Shown here: positions 17,816 through 25,870 of the stretch, piece by piece | How positions within the stretch are numbered: the stretch's first letter is position 1 | Layout: each line of letters starts with the position of its first letter | Origin: CAZYQW01 sp964649825 | Lineage (GTDB): Bacteria > Planctomycetota > B15-G4 > JADJEK01 | Assembly: GCA_964649825.1 (NCBI GenBank) | Contig: CAZYQW010000142.1 | Coordinates: 62,001 to 126,000 of the forward strand | DNA: 64,000 nucleotides | Reading direction: 5' to 3' | Notes under the pieces: model-generated | Told to the model about the DNA's origin: nothing | The model's input: only the letters and a program-made list of their open reading frames with translations | Database searches by the model: none | Made by a program: the position numbers and the translations under genes

Positions 17816-18721
17816 ATGATTCGATTCGCGATTCCCCTCGTCCTGCTCGTCTTCGTCGGATGCGCCGGCCCGCCGGCGATCGACGCGCCGCTCAAGGTGA
17901 CGCGGGACGTGTCGTTCTCGGTCGATGGGGGCGTGCACCGCACCGGGCTTCCCGCGCTTCCGGCCGGCTCCGGGTCGACCGAGTCGACGGCCACCGAGGC
18001 GCCGCCGACGTTCGAGGGCCGCGTCCGCTTGGTCCGGCTCGACCCGACGACGGCCGAGGCGGTGCTCGGCGTTCCCTGCTTCGGCGCCGAGGCGAAGGTG
18101 GCGGCGGCCGCCGACGTCGATCGCGTGCTGGCCGAGCTCGAGGCGGGGTCGCACGTGACACTCGCCGCCGACACGCGCCTGTTCCTCGCGCGAGGTCAGC
18201 GCGGAGCGATGCGCGTCTCGAACGAGTTCGCGTACGTCGCGTCGTTCGATCTCGACGCGGTGGCCGGCGCCGCGATCCTCGATCCGGTCGTGGAGACGGA
18301 GACGGTCGGGATGCAGGTCGCGCTTCGCGCGGACTACGACGACGAGAGCGGGCCGTGGGACGTCGCGGTCGAGCTGGACGTGGCCGACGTGAACCGGCCG
18401 GTCCCGCACGTCGCGATCCATCCGCCGGGCGGCATGATGACGACCGTCGAGATCGAGACGCCGGTCTTCGGACGAGTCGGGCTCGACTCGTACGCCCGCC
18501 TCGAGGTCGGCGACGCGTTCGTGATCTTCGTCCCGAGCCCCGACGGGGCCGCCATCCTCATGGTGTCGGTCACCCCGGCCCGAGCGGCCGGCGCGCAGCC
18601 GGCCGATCCGGCGAGCGAGCGCGACCTCGGCCTGTCGGCCAAGCCCGGTTTCGACGACCTGCCGATTCTCGAGCGCGTCCCGGGGCTCGCCGACCGGTTC
18701 GCGCGTCCGCCCGCCCGCTGA
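17816..18721 (+). CDS. Lipoprotein with secretin-like beta domain
   Basis: A 301-residue protein with a lipoprotein signal: hydrophobic IPLVLLVFV then the lipobox VGC. GGAG lies seven bases upstream of the ATG. Residues 120-260 read like the core of planctomycete secretin-family proteins: RVSNEFAYVASFDLD, ILDPVVETETVGMQVAL, VAVELDVADVNRPVPHVAI and a final FVIFVPSPDG. That is the strand order of the secretin pore domain (PF00263), but the protein is far shorter than a working secretin and lacks the N-terminal ring domains. It may be a pilotin-like or decayed secretin relative. The assignment is by pattern, not by search. Confidence 0.55.
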   Translation: MIRFAIPLVLLVFVGCAGPPAIDAPLKVTRDVSFSVDGGVHRTGLPALPAGSGSTESTATEAPPTFEGRVRLVRLDPTTAEAVLGVPCFGAEAKVAAAADVDRVLAELEAGSHVTLAADTRLFLARGQRGAMRVSNEFAYVASFDLDAVAGAAILDPVVETETVGMQVALRADYDDESGPWDVAVELDVADVNRPVPHVAIHPPGGMMTTVEIETPVFGRVGLDSYARLEVGDAFVIFVPSPDGAAILMVSVTPARAAGAQPADPASERDLGLSAKPGFDDLPILERVPGLADRFARPPAR

Positions 18722-18741
18722 TCGGCGGGCCGGGCGGACGC
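18703..18741. terminator. Hairpin at the junction of convergent genes
   Basis: GCGTCCGCCCG (18703-18713) pairs perfectly with 18731-18741 across a 17-base loop spanning the lipoprotein stop. It lies between that gene and the end of htpG and may terminate both transcripts. Confidence 0.5.
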
Positions 18742-18749
18742 CGCGCTCG

Positions 18750-20657
18750 TCAGCGATCGACCATCAGGTCGGTCAGGAGCCGGTTGAACGCGGCCGGGTC
18801 GGTGAGCGGCGTCCCTTCGGCGATGAGCGCCTGGCCGTAGAGCAGGTCGCAGTAGTCGCTGAGCCGGTCGTCGTCCGTTCCGCGAAGGGCGTCCATCTTC
18901 TCCACCAGAGGGTGGGACGGGTTCAGCTCGAGGACCCGCGCCGCCGGCGGGACCTCCTGGTTCGCCTCGCGCAGGATCCGCTGCATGTGCGGCGACACGT
19001 CGTGCTCGCCGGTGACGAGGACGGCCGGGCTTTCGGTCAGCCGGTTCGAGAACCGGACGTCGCCGACTCGGTCCTTCAGAACCGCCTTCACCGAGTCGAG
19101 CAGCGGCTTCAGCGCCTCCTGCTTCTTCTCGCGCTCTTCCTTCTTCTCGTCGTCGTCGTCGAGGTCGAGCTCGCCGCGCTCGAGCGATCGCACCGGCTTG
19201 CCGTCGAACTCGGTCAACCGCTGCATCGCGAACTCGTCGACCGGGTCGGTGAGGAGCAGCACCTCGAAGCCGTTCTTCTTCGCCGCCTCGAGGTGCGGCG
19301 ACGCGAGGAGTGTCTTCTTGTCGGCGCCGGCGAGGAAGAGGATCTCCTTCTGCTTGAACGGCATCTTCTCGACGTACTCGTCGAGCGAGACGAGCCCGTC
19401 GCCGCGGGTGCTCCTGAAGAGGCAGACCTCGGCGACCTTGAACTTGGCCTCCTCGTCCTCGAAGTAGATCCCTTCCTTCAGGGTCGAGCCGAAGCTGGCC
19501 CAGACCTTCTCGTACGCCTCGCGTTCGTCCTCGAGCATCCTCTTCGCGGTCTCGAGCACCTTCGCGACCAGCTTCTTCTTGATCGGCACCATCTGTCGCG
19601 TGTGCTGGAGCGTCTCGCGCGACACGTTCAGCGGGAGGTCGCTCGAGTCGACGAGGCCGCGGACGAAACGGAGCCACGGGGGGAGCAGCTCCTCGCAGTC
19701 GTCCATGATGAACACGCGCTTCACGTAGAGCGACAAGCGCGACTTGTTGTGGTTGGTCTCGAACATCGCGAGCGGCTTGCGGCTCGGGATGTAGAGCAGC
19801 GCCGTGTACTCGAGCGTCCCCTCGGCGCGGAAGTGGACCGTGCGCGCCGGCGCCTCCCAGTCGTGCGTGAGGTGCTTGTAGAACTCGGCGTGCTCCTCCT
19901 CGGTCACCTCGGACGGCGAGCGCGTCCAGAGCGGCTTCATCGAGTTCAGCGTCTCGACCTTCTTCACGACCTTCTTGTCGTCTCCCTCGCCCTCGCTCCG
20001 CTCCACCTCCATCTCGATCGGCCACGCGACGAAGTCGGAGTACTTCTTGATCACGTCGCGGATCCGCCACTCCGACGTGAAGTCCGGCACCTCCTCGTCG
20101 GCCTCGCCCTTCTCCTTCAGGTGGAGGGTCACGGTGGTGCCGCGGCCGTCGCGCGTGGTCTCCTCGATCGTGTAGCGGCCGTCGCCCCGCGACGTCCACC
20201 GCGTCGCGCCCTCCTCGCCGGCGCGCCGCGTCACGACGACCACCTCGTCCGCCACCATGAACGAGGAGTAGAAGCCGACGCCGAATTGACCGATCAGCTC
20301 CGGCGTCGCCGCGGAGTCCTTGCGGGCGGCGGCGAGGGCCGTCATGAACTCCCTCGTGCCCGACCGCGCGATCGTGCCGAGGTTCTCGATCACCTCGTCC
20401 CTCGACATGCCGATCCCGTTGTCGGCGATCGTCAACGTCCGCTTGCCGGCGTCGGCCTCGATCCGGACGTGGAGCCGGTCGTCTCCGGCCAGCAGCTCCG
20501 GATTCGTCAGCGACTCGAAGCGAACCTTGTCCAGCGCGTCGCTCGCGTTCGACACGAGCTCGCGCAGGAAGATCTCCTTGTGCTTGTAGAGCGAGTGGAT
20601 CATCAGCTCGAGGAGCTGACGCGCCTCGGCCTGGAACTCGCGGGTCTCGGTGCTCAC
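18750..20657 (-). CDS. htpG: Chaperone protein HtpG (Hsp90)
   Basis: This 635-residue protein is full length for bacterial Hsp90. The N-terminal ATPase domain has the GHKL motifs: NASDALDKVRFESL, DNGIGMSRDEVIENLGTIA, and GQFGVGFYSSFMVAD. The middle domain has the conserved VRGLVDSSDLPLNVSRE and QMVPIKKKLVAKVLE, and the C-terminal dimerisation domain ends with AFNRLLTDLM. The start is a GTG at 20657 with GGGAG seven bases upstream. It is divergent from a GrpE-like gene, so the 176-base region between them may hold both promoters. No CIRCE element was seen. Confidence 0.96.
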   Translation of the reverse strand: MSTETREFQAEARQLLELMIHSLYKHKEIFLRELVSNASDALDKVRFESLTNPELLAGDDRLHVRIEADAGKRTLTIADNGIGMSRDEVIENLGTIARSGTREFMTALAAARKDSAATPELIGQFGVGFYSSFMVADEVVVVTRRAGEEGATRWTSRGDGRYTIEETTRDGRGTTVTLHLKEKGEADEEVPDFTSEWRIRDVIKKYSDFVAWPIEMEVERSEGEGDDKKVVKKVETLNSMKPLWTRSPSEVTEEEHAEFYKHLTHDWEAPARTVHFRAEGTLEYTALLYIPSRKPLAMFETNHNKSRLSLYVKRVFIMDDCEELLPPWLRFVRGLVDSSDLPLNVSRETLQHTRQMVPIKKKLVAKVLETAKRMLEDEREAYEKVWASFGSTLKEGIYFEDEEAKFKVAEVCLFRSTRGDGLVSLDEYVEKMPFKQKEILFLAGADKKTLLASPHLEAAKKNGFEVLLLTDPVDEFAMQRLTEFDGKPVRSLERGELDLDDDDEKKEEREKKQEALKPLLDSVKAVLKDRVGDVRFSNRLTESPAVLVTGEHDVSPHMQRILREANQEVPPAARVLELNPSHPLVEKMDALRGTDDDRLSDYCDLLYGQALIAEGTPLTDPAAFNRLLTDLMVDR

Positions 20658-20797
20658 GGTGGTTCTCCCTGAACCAAGTTTCTGGATCGGACGAACCGCG
20701 ATTTATCGCATATCAGGGGCGATGATTGAAGCCCCCTCTTCGCGCCCCGCCCACGATGCCCCTCGCCGAGGGGAGCCCGCGGTGCCCACGTCGGCGG

Positions 20798-20826
20798 TTG
20801 GGCAAACGCGCGAGCGACGGTATCCT
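20798..20826 (+). promoter_or_regulatory. Putative leaderless promoter of the GrpE-like gene
   Basis: TTGGGC (20798-20803), a 17-base spacer and TATCCT (20821-20826), with the ATG seven bases after the -10-like box. No ribosome-binding site is evident before the ATG. Confidence 0.45.
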
Positions 20827-20833
20827 CGCGCGG

Positions 20834-21334
20834 ATGGCGGGTTTCCTGAAGCGTTGGTTGGCCGGTGGCGACGGCGGCGGTCGGTCCGACGCGGCGCGAG
20901 TCGCCGCGCTCGAGCGTGAGCTCGCCGAGGCGGCGCGTGAGCTGGCCGAGAACCGCTGGCTGATGAGCCAGTGGCAGGAGGAGTTGAAGCGCGCGCGAGG
21001 CGGCACGGGGCAGCACGTCGACGACGCGGTCCGGGCGAAGCTCGGCTGGTTCATCCGCGACATCGGCGAGCCGCTCGCGGAGCTGGCGAGCTCGCTGCCG
21101 CCCGCGCCGGGCACGGCCGCCGCGCGGCGCGCGTTCGACGGTCTCGCCGGCGCGCTCGCGCCGTACGGCGTCGCGGTCGACGGAGCGGTCGGCGAGGTCG
21201 TCCCGTTCGACGAGGGCCGTCACGAGGTCGCCGGCGCGAACATCGCGGCCGGCACGCCGGTGCGGACGCTCCGCCCGGGTGTTCGCGTCGGCGACGATTG
21301 GGTGGTCAAGCGCCGCGTCGCGCGGAACGGTTGA
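20834..21334 (+). CDS. GrpE-like protein
   Basis: A 166-residue protein. Residues 18-55 are a charged coiled-coil-like helix (ALERELAEAARELAENRWLM). The C-terminus VVPFDEGRHEVAGANIAAGT plus LRPGVRVGDDWVVKRRV follows the GrpE beta-domain pattern (PFDP-x-HEA, then G-T-V, PGY, RPA-x-V). GrpE is the nucleotide-exchange factor of DnaK. No dnaK or dnaJ is adjacent, but htpG is divergent, which supports a chaperone role. The typical GrpE length is 180-200 residues, so this is short. It could be a GrpE paralogue serving a special Hsp70. ATG 20834 is chosen because the upstream extension is a Pro/Arg-rich shadow. Confidence 0.6.
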   Translation: MAGFLKRWLAGGDGGGRSDAARVAALERELAEAARELAENRWLMSQWQEELKRARGGTGQHVDDAVRAKLGWFIRDIGEPLAELASSLPPAPGTAAARRAFDGLAGALAPYGVAVDGAVGEVVPFDEGRHEVAGANIAAGTPVRTLRPGVRVGDDWVVKRRVARNG

Positions 21335-21422
21335 TCCGGAATGGTCGCGATCGCGGGCCGTCCTCTCTCCAGGATTCCGGCAAGTTGTCCTGATGCGTGA
21401 CCAAGTCGGAATCTCGATGTGG

Positions 21423-21452
21423 TTGACGTCTTGTGCGCCGGCCCGCTACGTT
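21423..21452 (+). promoter_or_regulatory. Putative promoter just left of the IS element
   Basis: TTGACG (21423-21428), an 18-base spacer and TACGTT (21447-21452) precede ATG 21459 by six bases, the same leaderless layout as other genes here. The frame from that ATG is broken after 13 codons by the IS1380-type insertion at 21500. Confidence 0.45.
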
Positions 21453-21499
21453 TCCGGGATGGCGGAACACGACGTCGGCCGCGTGAATCACACCTCTAG

Positions 21500-21519
21500 C
21501 CCGCATTATTCGCGAAGGG
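21500..21519 (+). repeat. Left terminal inverted repeat of the IS
   Basis: Matches the reverse complement of 23183-23202 at 19 of 20 positions. Confidence 0.85.
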
Positions 21520-21722
21520 GTCGAGCCGACGGTTTGAATGCCCGTTTGCCGGTCAATCGGCCGGGGTTGGGCATGGCGAGAGCCTCTTCGGAGTTCGTTC
21601 GACTCGGTTCGGGACTCAAACCCGCGCGGCTCTTGCGCCCGGAGAGAGATCCGGAGCGTTTCGCGTCGGTGAAGGCGGACCGGTGGCGTGAGGGTCAGTC
21701 GTTCGAAGTTCGAGAAGCCAAA

Positions 21723-23180
21723 TCAGGTGGACGATTGGATCGCGCCGCACCTGTGTGCGATGCGTAACCAGACGTCTTTCCAAGGATGATGCTCGCACAG
21801 ATGCAGGATCTGACGCCGAACGGATCGGTGGACGCGGCCGGCGATTTTGAGAAGCTGAAGTTGCAGCACCCAGACTTGGGATCGAGCGAGTTCGGTCCGC
21901 GCCGCTCGCAGCCGTAGCTCTTGAAGGAGGATGTATGCGGCTGACGCCAAGAAGACGCGGAGCTGGTTGGCCTCGAAGCGATGGCAACTGGTCCGGTCGA
22001 CCTGGACGCCGTCTTTCAGCTCCTTGATCCTGTTCTCCGCGTCTCCCCGACCGCAGTAGCGCGTGTAGATCGTCTTCGGCGCTGGGCGCCGCATGTTCGT
22101 GACGACATACCTCGGGTTGTCTTTGGGCGTCATGCCTTCGGTTCGCAGTGCCTCGGCCTTGATCACGACTCGACGCTCTTTCCCCTTCCAGCTCTTCGCG
22201 CTGTACTCCATCTCGCCAAAGACCGTCACCGATTGTCCTTCGGCGTCCGCCTGCGTCCGGGCGGATTCGATCAGAGGTGCTGTTTCCCGCGTCAGGACGG
22301 CGTTCTTCGGAATTCCCACCAGGTAATGCACTCGAAGCTCTTCAAGGACTTCGAACAACTTCGGACCCTGGAATCCGGCGTCCAAGCGGACCACGATCCG
22401 CGCCTTCGGAAACAGCTCGCGGAGTCGAGGCACCGCACGACGAAGAACGCCGAGTGCGCCCTGTGTCTCCTTGGCTCGACCCGGTCGAAGGATCGCCGAG
22501 AATAGATACTGTTCGCTTTCGTCGTTGAAGCTCACGAATCCAAACTGCGGGAAGTAGCACCACGTGTCGTAGTAGCCGTTGAACAGCGTCCCTTGCTGCG
22601 CTCCGTGCGTCGGGTCCACGGATCCGTCCAGATCGATCGTGATTCGCTTCACCTTCCGACCACGAAACCGGCGCTTGTGTCGCAAGAAGACGCGGTCCGC
22701 GAGATTGCTTCCGATGCGCCACAACTCCGTGCGGGTCACGCCGTTCTCAAATCGGCTGAGGGTCGGTTGCGATGCCAGGTCCAAGCCGTCGTACGGATCG
22801 CGCCGGAGAAGCGCCTTGTGCAACGGATCTCGCTTCAGCCGCGACGAGTCATTCGCGTCTGGGTACCCGCACGCGATCGCGTACACCCGCTGCCGAACGA
22901 GATCCACCATTTCGTGATCGATCTTCCCGGCCTGCCGCGTGTCGAGGATCACACCGCTCACGCTCTCCGTCACGCCGAGCGAATCGTCGACAGACCGCAG
23001 CAGAACCGCCCCTCCGTCCGACGTCGTCGTGGGTTCGTCGAACGCAACTTCCGTCCGGCGTCCAAGCGCCTCTGGAAACAGAACAGACTGTCGACTAGTC
23101 TCGGCCATCGAAGAAGCCCTCGCGTCTGCCGTTTTCGTTCTCGACAACCGAATTCTGGCAAGACGAGAGGGCGTCTTCAT
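21723..23180 (-). CDS. IS1380-family DDE transposase
   Basis: A 485-residue transposase from ATG 23180. The usual IS1380 features are present: an N-terminal PTTTSDGGAVLLRSVDD, catalytic Asp in TIDLDGSVDPTHG, second Asp in VVRLDAGFQGPKLF, and catalytic Glu in YCGRGDAENRIKELKDG, followed by the C-terminal helical part. The ATG at 23180 lies almost inside the right inverted repeat with no space for a ribosome-binding site. Met25 at 23108, giving 461 residues starting MAETSRQSVLF, is an equally good start. The frame is intact with no internal stop, consistent with a recent insertion. Confidence 0.92.
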   Translation of the reverse strand: MKTPSRLARIRLSRTKTADARASSMAETSRQSVLFPEALGRRTEVAFDEPTTTSDGGAVLLRSVDDSLGVTESVSGVILDTRQAGKIDHEMVDLVRQRVYAIACGYPDANDSSRLKRDPLHKALLRRDPYDGLDLASQPTLSRFENGVTRTELWRIGSNLADRVFLRHKRRFRGRKVKRITIDLDGSVDPTHGAQQGTLFNGYYDTWCYFPQFGFVSFNDESEQYLFSAILRPGRAKETQGALGVLRRAVPRLRELFPKARIVVRLDAGFQGPKLFEVLEELRVHYLVGIPKNAVLTRETAPLIESARTQADAEGQSVTVFGEMEYSAKSWKGKERRVVIKAEALRTEGMTPKDNPRYVVTNMRRPAPKTIYTRYCGRGDAENRIKELKDGVQVDRTSCHRFEANQLRVFLASAAYILLQELRLRAARTELARSQVWVLQLQLLKIAGRVHRSVRRQILHLCEHHPWKDVWLRIAHRCGAIQSST

Positions 23181-23182
23181 CT

Positions 23183-23202
23183 CCCTTCACGAATAATGCG
23201 GG
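23183..23202 (-). repeat. Right terminal inverted repeat of the IS
   Basis: Partner of 21500-21519. It lies three bases upstream of the longest possible transposase start. Confidence 0.85.
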
Positions 23203-23282
23203 CTAGGAGATGCGTCCAATCTGCTGTTTCCCACTCCGAATGCGGACGCGCTTCCCGATGAAGACTGGTGCAAGGCTGTTCG

Positions 23283-23639
23283 ATGAATGCGAGTAACGAA
23301 ATGCGAGCCAAGCGCTGTGGTGTTTGCATCGTTCTTCTATCAGTTAGTTACATCGCGACTTCCTGTGGAAGTCGTGATCCGAGCGGACAGGTCAAGGGAG
23401 GGGTTCAGTCCGTTCTGACGAGAGATCGAGCGGTTCGGTTGGCGGCGGCGCATCTCGAACAGACTCTCGGCGCTGAGAGGGCGGCTGAGATGCGATTAGT
23501 AAGCGCTGGCGTTACAAGCCGACCGAACAGCGGTGCGTGGTCTTTGCTTTTCGTGCCAAGACAATGGGAACGACCTGGTCAAGACATCCTTGTTGGTGTT
23601 GAGGAATCGGGCGAATGTTGGGTGTTTCTGGGGTCCTAG
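23283..23639 (+). CDS. Small lipoprotein of unknown function
   Basis: An open frame of 118 residues from ATG 23283 (AAGG eight bases upstream), or 112 from ATG 23301. A lipoprotein signal follows Met7: CGVCIVLLSVSYIATSC with lipobox ATSC. The mature part (LTRDRAVRLAAAHLEQTLG, then GAWSLLFVPRQWERPGQD) weakly resembles PepSY-type domains, but I would not assign it. The codons are visibly more AT-rich (TTA, ACA, AGT) than in all neighbours, and it abuts the IS element, so it may have been acquired horizontally. Nothing nearby suggests a pathway. Confidence 0.55.
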   Translation: MNASNEMRAKRCGVCIVLLSVSYIATSCGSRDPSGQVKGGVQSVLTRDRAVRLAAAHLEQTLGAERAAEMRLVSAGVTSRPNSGAWSLLFVPRQWERPGQDILVGVEESGECWVFLGS

Positions 23640-24120
23640 AAACCCTTCTCGTTACCGACAACCCGGCCGGTGGCCCGTCGCGCGTGATCGAGGACCGCGG
23701 TGATCTGGGGCCGCGACTCTGCCGGATGAGCGTGTAAGGGACGGGTTGTTGTCGGCGGTCCGAAACCGTTCAAGGTTCAAGTCTGGCGGGGAACGGCGAA
23801 CGGAGCGCCGGTGCCGCGCCGTCAGCGCGACGCCGGAGAGTGGTTACTGCCGTCGGATGCCGAGCTGGTGGACGATGTCGGCGGGCGTTTCCAGACTGGG
23901 TGCGACACCGGTCGTTGGTGCGTCGGGGCGATCCAGCGGTCGGCCGCAGCGAGCTGCCGGTGCTCTTGGGAGAACCGGCTCGTTCTTCCGGTCGTGCTCC
24001 CTGCCACTGGCGCCGGGACCGCGCGGCCCGTCGAGCACGGCTGAACGCGACGCGTAACGGCGCGCACCGGACCCTCCTGAGCCGCGCCAGCCGATCGTGA
24101 CCGTTCTCGTTGGCGGGCAC
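23640..24120. other. Non-coding stretch with no supportable gene
   Basis: About 480 bases between the small lipoprotein gene and the promoter at 24121. Open frames exist on both strands but are Arg/Pro-rich and lack start signals. No tRNA fold, repeat or known element was recognised. It may be a decayed gene. Confidence 0.5.
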
Positions 24121-24149
24121 TTGCAAGACTTTACGCGGCAAAGTAGCCT
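24121..24149 (+). promoter_or_regulatory. Putative leaderless promoter of the 24156 gene
   Basis: TTGCAA (24121-24126), a 17-base spacer and TAGCCT (24144-24149), with ATG 24156 six bases later and no ribosome-binding site. This is one of the clearest examples of the pattern in the window. Confidence 0.55.
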
Positions 24150-24155
24150 GCTCGC

Positions 24156-25655
24156 ATGAAGAGAACCACGACCTCCGGCGGGGCGCTCGCCGCCGTGCTC
24201 GCGCTCGCGCTCGTCCTCGCCCTGGTCGCCGGCTACCGGGTCTTCGAGGGGGACATCGAGCTTCCCGCGTCGAACTCGGCCGCGATGACTCCTGCGTTGG
24301 CGGCGGCGGAGGCCCATCCGGCCTTCCTCTACGGCCGGATCACCACCGTCGACGGCGCGACCTACGAGGGGCGGCTGCGCTGGGGAGGCGACGAGGAGGC
24401 GTTCTGGGGCGACTTCTTCAACGGCTCCAAGGACGAGAACTCCTGGGTCGTCCACGCGCCGCCCGAGCAGTTCACGGAGAGTCGCCCGATCGAGATCCTC
24501 GGGATCGAGATCGCCCGCCGAGAGCGCCACGTCGACCTCGGCCGGCCGTTCATGGCGCGCTTCGGCGACATCGCGCGCATCGAGGCGCGCGGCCGCGACG
24601 TGCTGGTGACCCTCAAGAGCGGGACCGTGTTCGATCTCGACCGCCACGAGGCCAGCGACTTCGACGACGGCGTGCGCGTGTGGGACGGCAGGCACGGTGT
24701 CGTGGACCTGGGCAGCCGGCGGATCCGCACCATCGAACTCCTCGCCTGCGACCGGCGAGGAGCCGCCCCCGACCGGCTGCGCGGAACGGTGCGCACGCGG
24801 CAGGGCGACTTCACCGGCTTCGTCCAGTGGGACCGGGAGGAGTGCGTCGGCTCCGACGAGCTCGACGGCCACTCCGCCGATGGTGAGCTCAGCCTGCGGT
24901 TCGATACCGTCCGCGCCATCGCACGCCGTTCACGCGAGAGCTGCTCGGTAACGCTTCTCGACGGCCGCGAGATCGTGCTCTCCGGTGAGCGCGAAGTCGG
25001 CCCGGGCCACCGCGGGATCCGCGTCGACGACCCGCGCTACGGCCGGGTGTTGATCTCCTGGGACGCCTTCGAACGCGTCGACTTCAGCCCGGGCGGGCCG
25101 GACGACAGCGGCCCGGCCTATCTGGACTTCCCTCGGGGAAGCCCGCTCACGGGTAGGGTTACCACCCGCGCCGGCCACCGCCTCGCCGGCCGGCTGGTCT
25201 TCGACCTCGACGAGAGCGAGACCACCGAGACGCTCGATGCCCCCGCTCGGGGCGTGGACTACACCATCCCCTTCGGCCTGATCGCCTCGATCGCACCCCA
25301 CGGCCGCGAGGAACCCGGCGCGAATGGCCCCAGAGTGACTCTCCTGGACGGCGAGGAGCTGCAGCTCGAGCGCGCTGGCGACCTCGGCGACCGGAATGCC
25401 GGACTGCTGATCTTCGTCGAGGGCCATCCGCGTCCCGAGTACGTGGCCTGGGCCGAAGTCGAGCAGGTCGACTTCGACCGCCCGGCGGCGCTGGCCCCGC
25501 CGCTCGACGGGCGTCAGCACGCGGGCGAAGAAGCGCGTGAGCGCGAAGCGAGCCCGCCCCGTCCCGCTTCACGTCGTCGAGGGCGTCGAGTGGCTCGCAC
25601 GGCTCGGCGATCATGGGCCGCCGGCGTCCGTCGGACGTGCGCTCCACCATCGTGA
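24156..25655 (+). CDS. Membrane-anchored or exported protein with three internal repeats
   Basis: A 499-residue frame. An N-terminal hydrophobic segment (ALALVLALVAGYRVF) acts as signal or anchor. At least three copies of a 30-residue unit of the form G-x-(V/I)-x-T-x-x-G-x-x-x-x-G-x-(L/V)-x-(W/F)-D are seen: LYGRITTVDGATYEGRLRW, LRGTVRTRQGDFTGFVQW, and LTGRVTTRAGHRLAGRLVF. Between them lie beta-rich segments such as VTLLDGREIVLSGEREVGPG and VTLLDGEELQLERAGDLGDR, also repeated. Residues after about 445 become Arg/Ala-rich and look like read-through rather than protein, so the true end may be earlier or the tail disordered. The family is not recognised; similar proteins of unknown function occur in several phyla. 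Confidence 0.7.
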   Translation: MKRTTTSGGALAAVLALALVLALVAGYRVFEGDIELPASNSAAMTPALAAAEAHPAFLYGRITTVDGATYEGRLRWGGDEEAFWGDFFNGSKDENSWVVHAPPEQFTESRPIEILGIEIARRERHVDLGRPFMARFGDIARIEARGRDVLVTLKSGTVFDLDRHEASDFDDGVRVWDGRHGVVDLGSRRIRTIELLACDRRGAAPDRLRGTVRTRQGDFTGFVQWDREECVGSDELDGHSADGELSLRFDTVRAIARRSRESCSVTLLDGREIVLSGEREVGPGHRGIRVDDPRYGRVLISWDAFERVDFSPGGPDDSGPAYLDFPRGSPLTGRVTTRAGHRLAGRLVFDLDESETTETLDAPARGVDYTIPFGLIASIAPHGREEPGANGPRVTLLDGEELQLERAGDLGDRNAGLLIFVEGHPRPEYVAWAEVEQVDFDRPAALAPPLDGRQHAGEEAREREASPPRPASRRRGRRVARTARRSWAAGVRRTCAPPS

Positions 25656-25870
25656 CGTTGAGCCCAGCTCGAGATCGAACCGGACGCAGCCACGGCCGGC
25701 CGTCCGCGCCCTCCCCGAACTCGCCAGTCATGCCTCCGCCCGCCGTAGGTCCGGGCGCCTGACCTTCCACCCGACTTTGCCGGTATCGTGCCTCTGCCCC
25801 TGCCCCTTGATGCGCCGGCCGTCCTCGTGTTCTCCTGCTTCGTCCCGGAGCGCGCAAGCGAGGTCGACCC

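Larger units (their letters stand above)
21500..23202. mobile_element. Complete IS1380-family insertion sequence
   Basis: A 1,703-base element bounded by 20-base terminal inverted repeats with one mismatch (21500-21519 and 23183-23202; outer end CCCGCATTATTCG). It is flanked on both sides by CTAG (21496-21499 and 23203-23206), which fits the 4-base target duplication of the IS1380 family; because CTAG is a palindrome it could also be part of the repeats. The element carries one intact DDE transposase gene on the minus strand. About 220 bases at the left end are non-coding. Both ends and the gene are intact, so it may be active. It lies between the GrpE-like gene and a small lipoprotein gene. 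Confidence 0.88.

Noticed and set aside
21459..21499. Short open frame (MAEHDVGRVNHTS...) before the IS
   Set aside because: It has a promoter-like box, but the frame restored by removing the IS ends after 31 codons; no family is seen, so it is listed only as a promoter context.
23640..24120. Possible decayed gene or transposase remnant
   Set aside because: No start signal, no motif and no repeat; frames on both strands are Arg/Pro-rich.
25500..25760. Minus-strand frame with protein-like stretches (for example IAEPCEPLDALDDVKRD)
   Set aside because: Overlaps the end of the 24156 gene, has no clear start site or family and fades into Arg-rich sequence.
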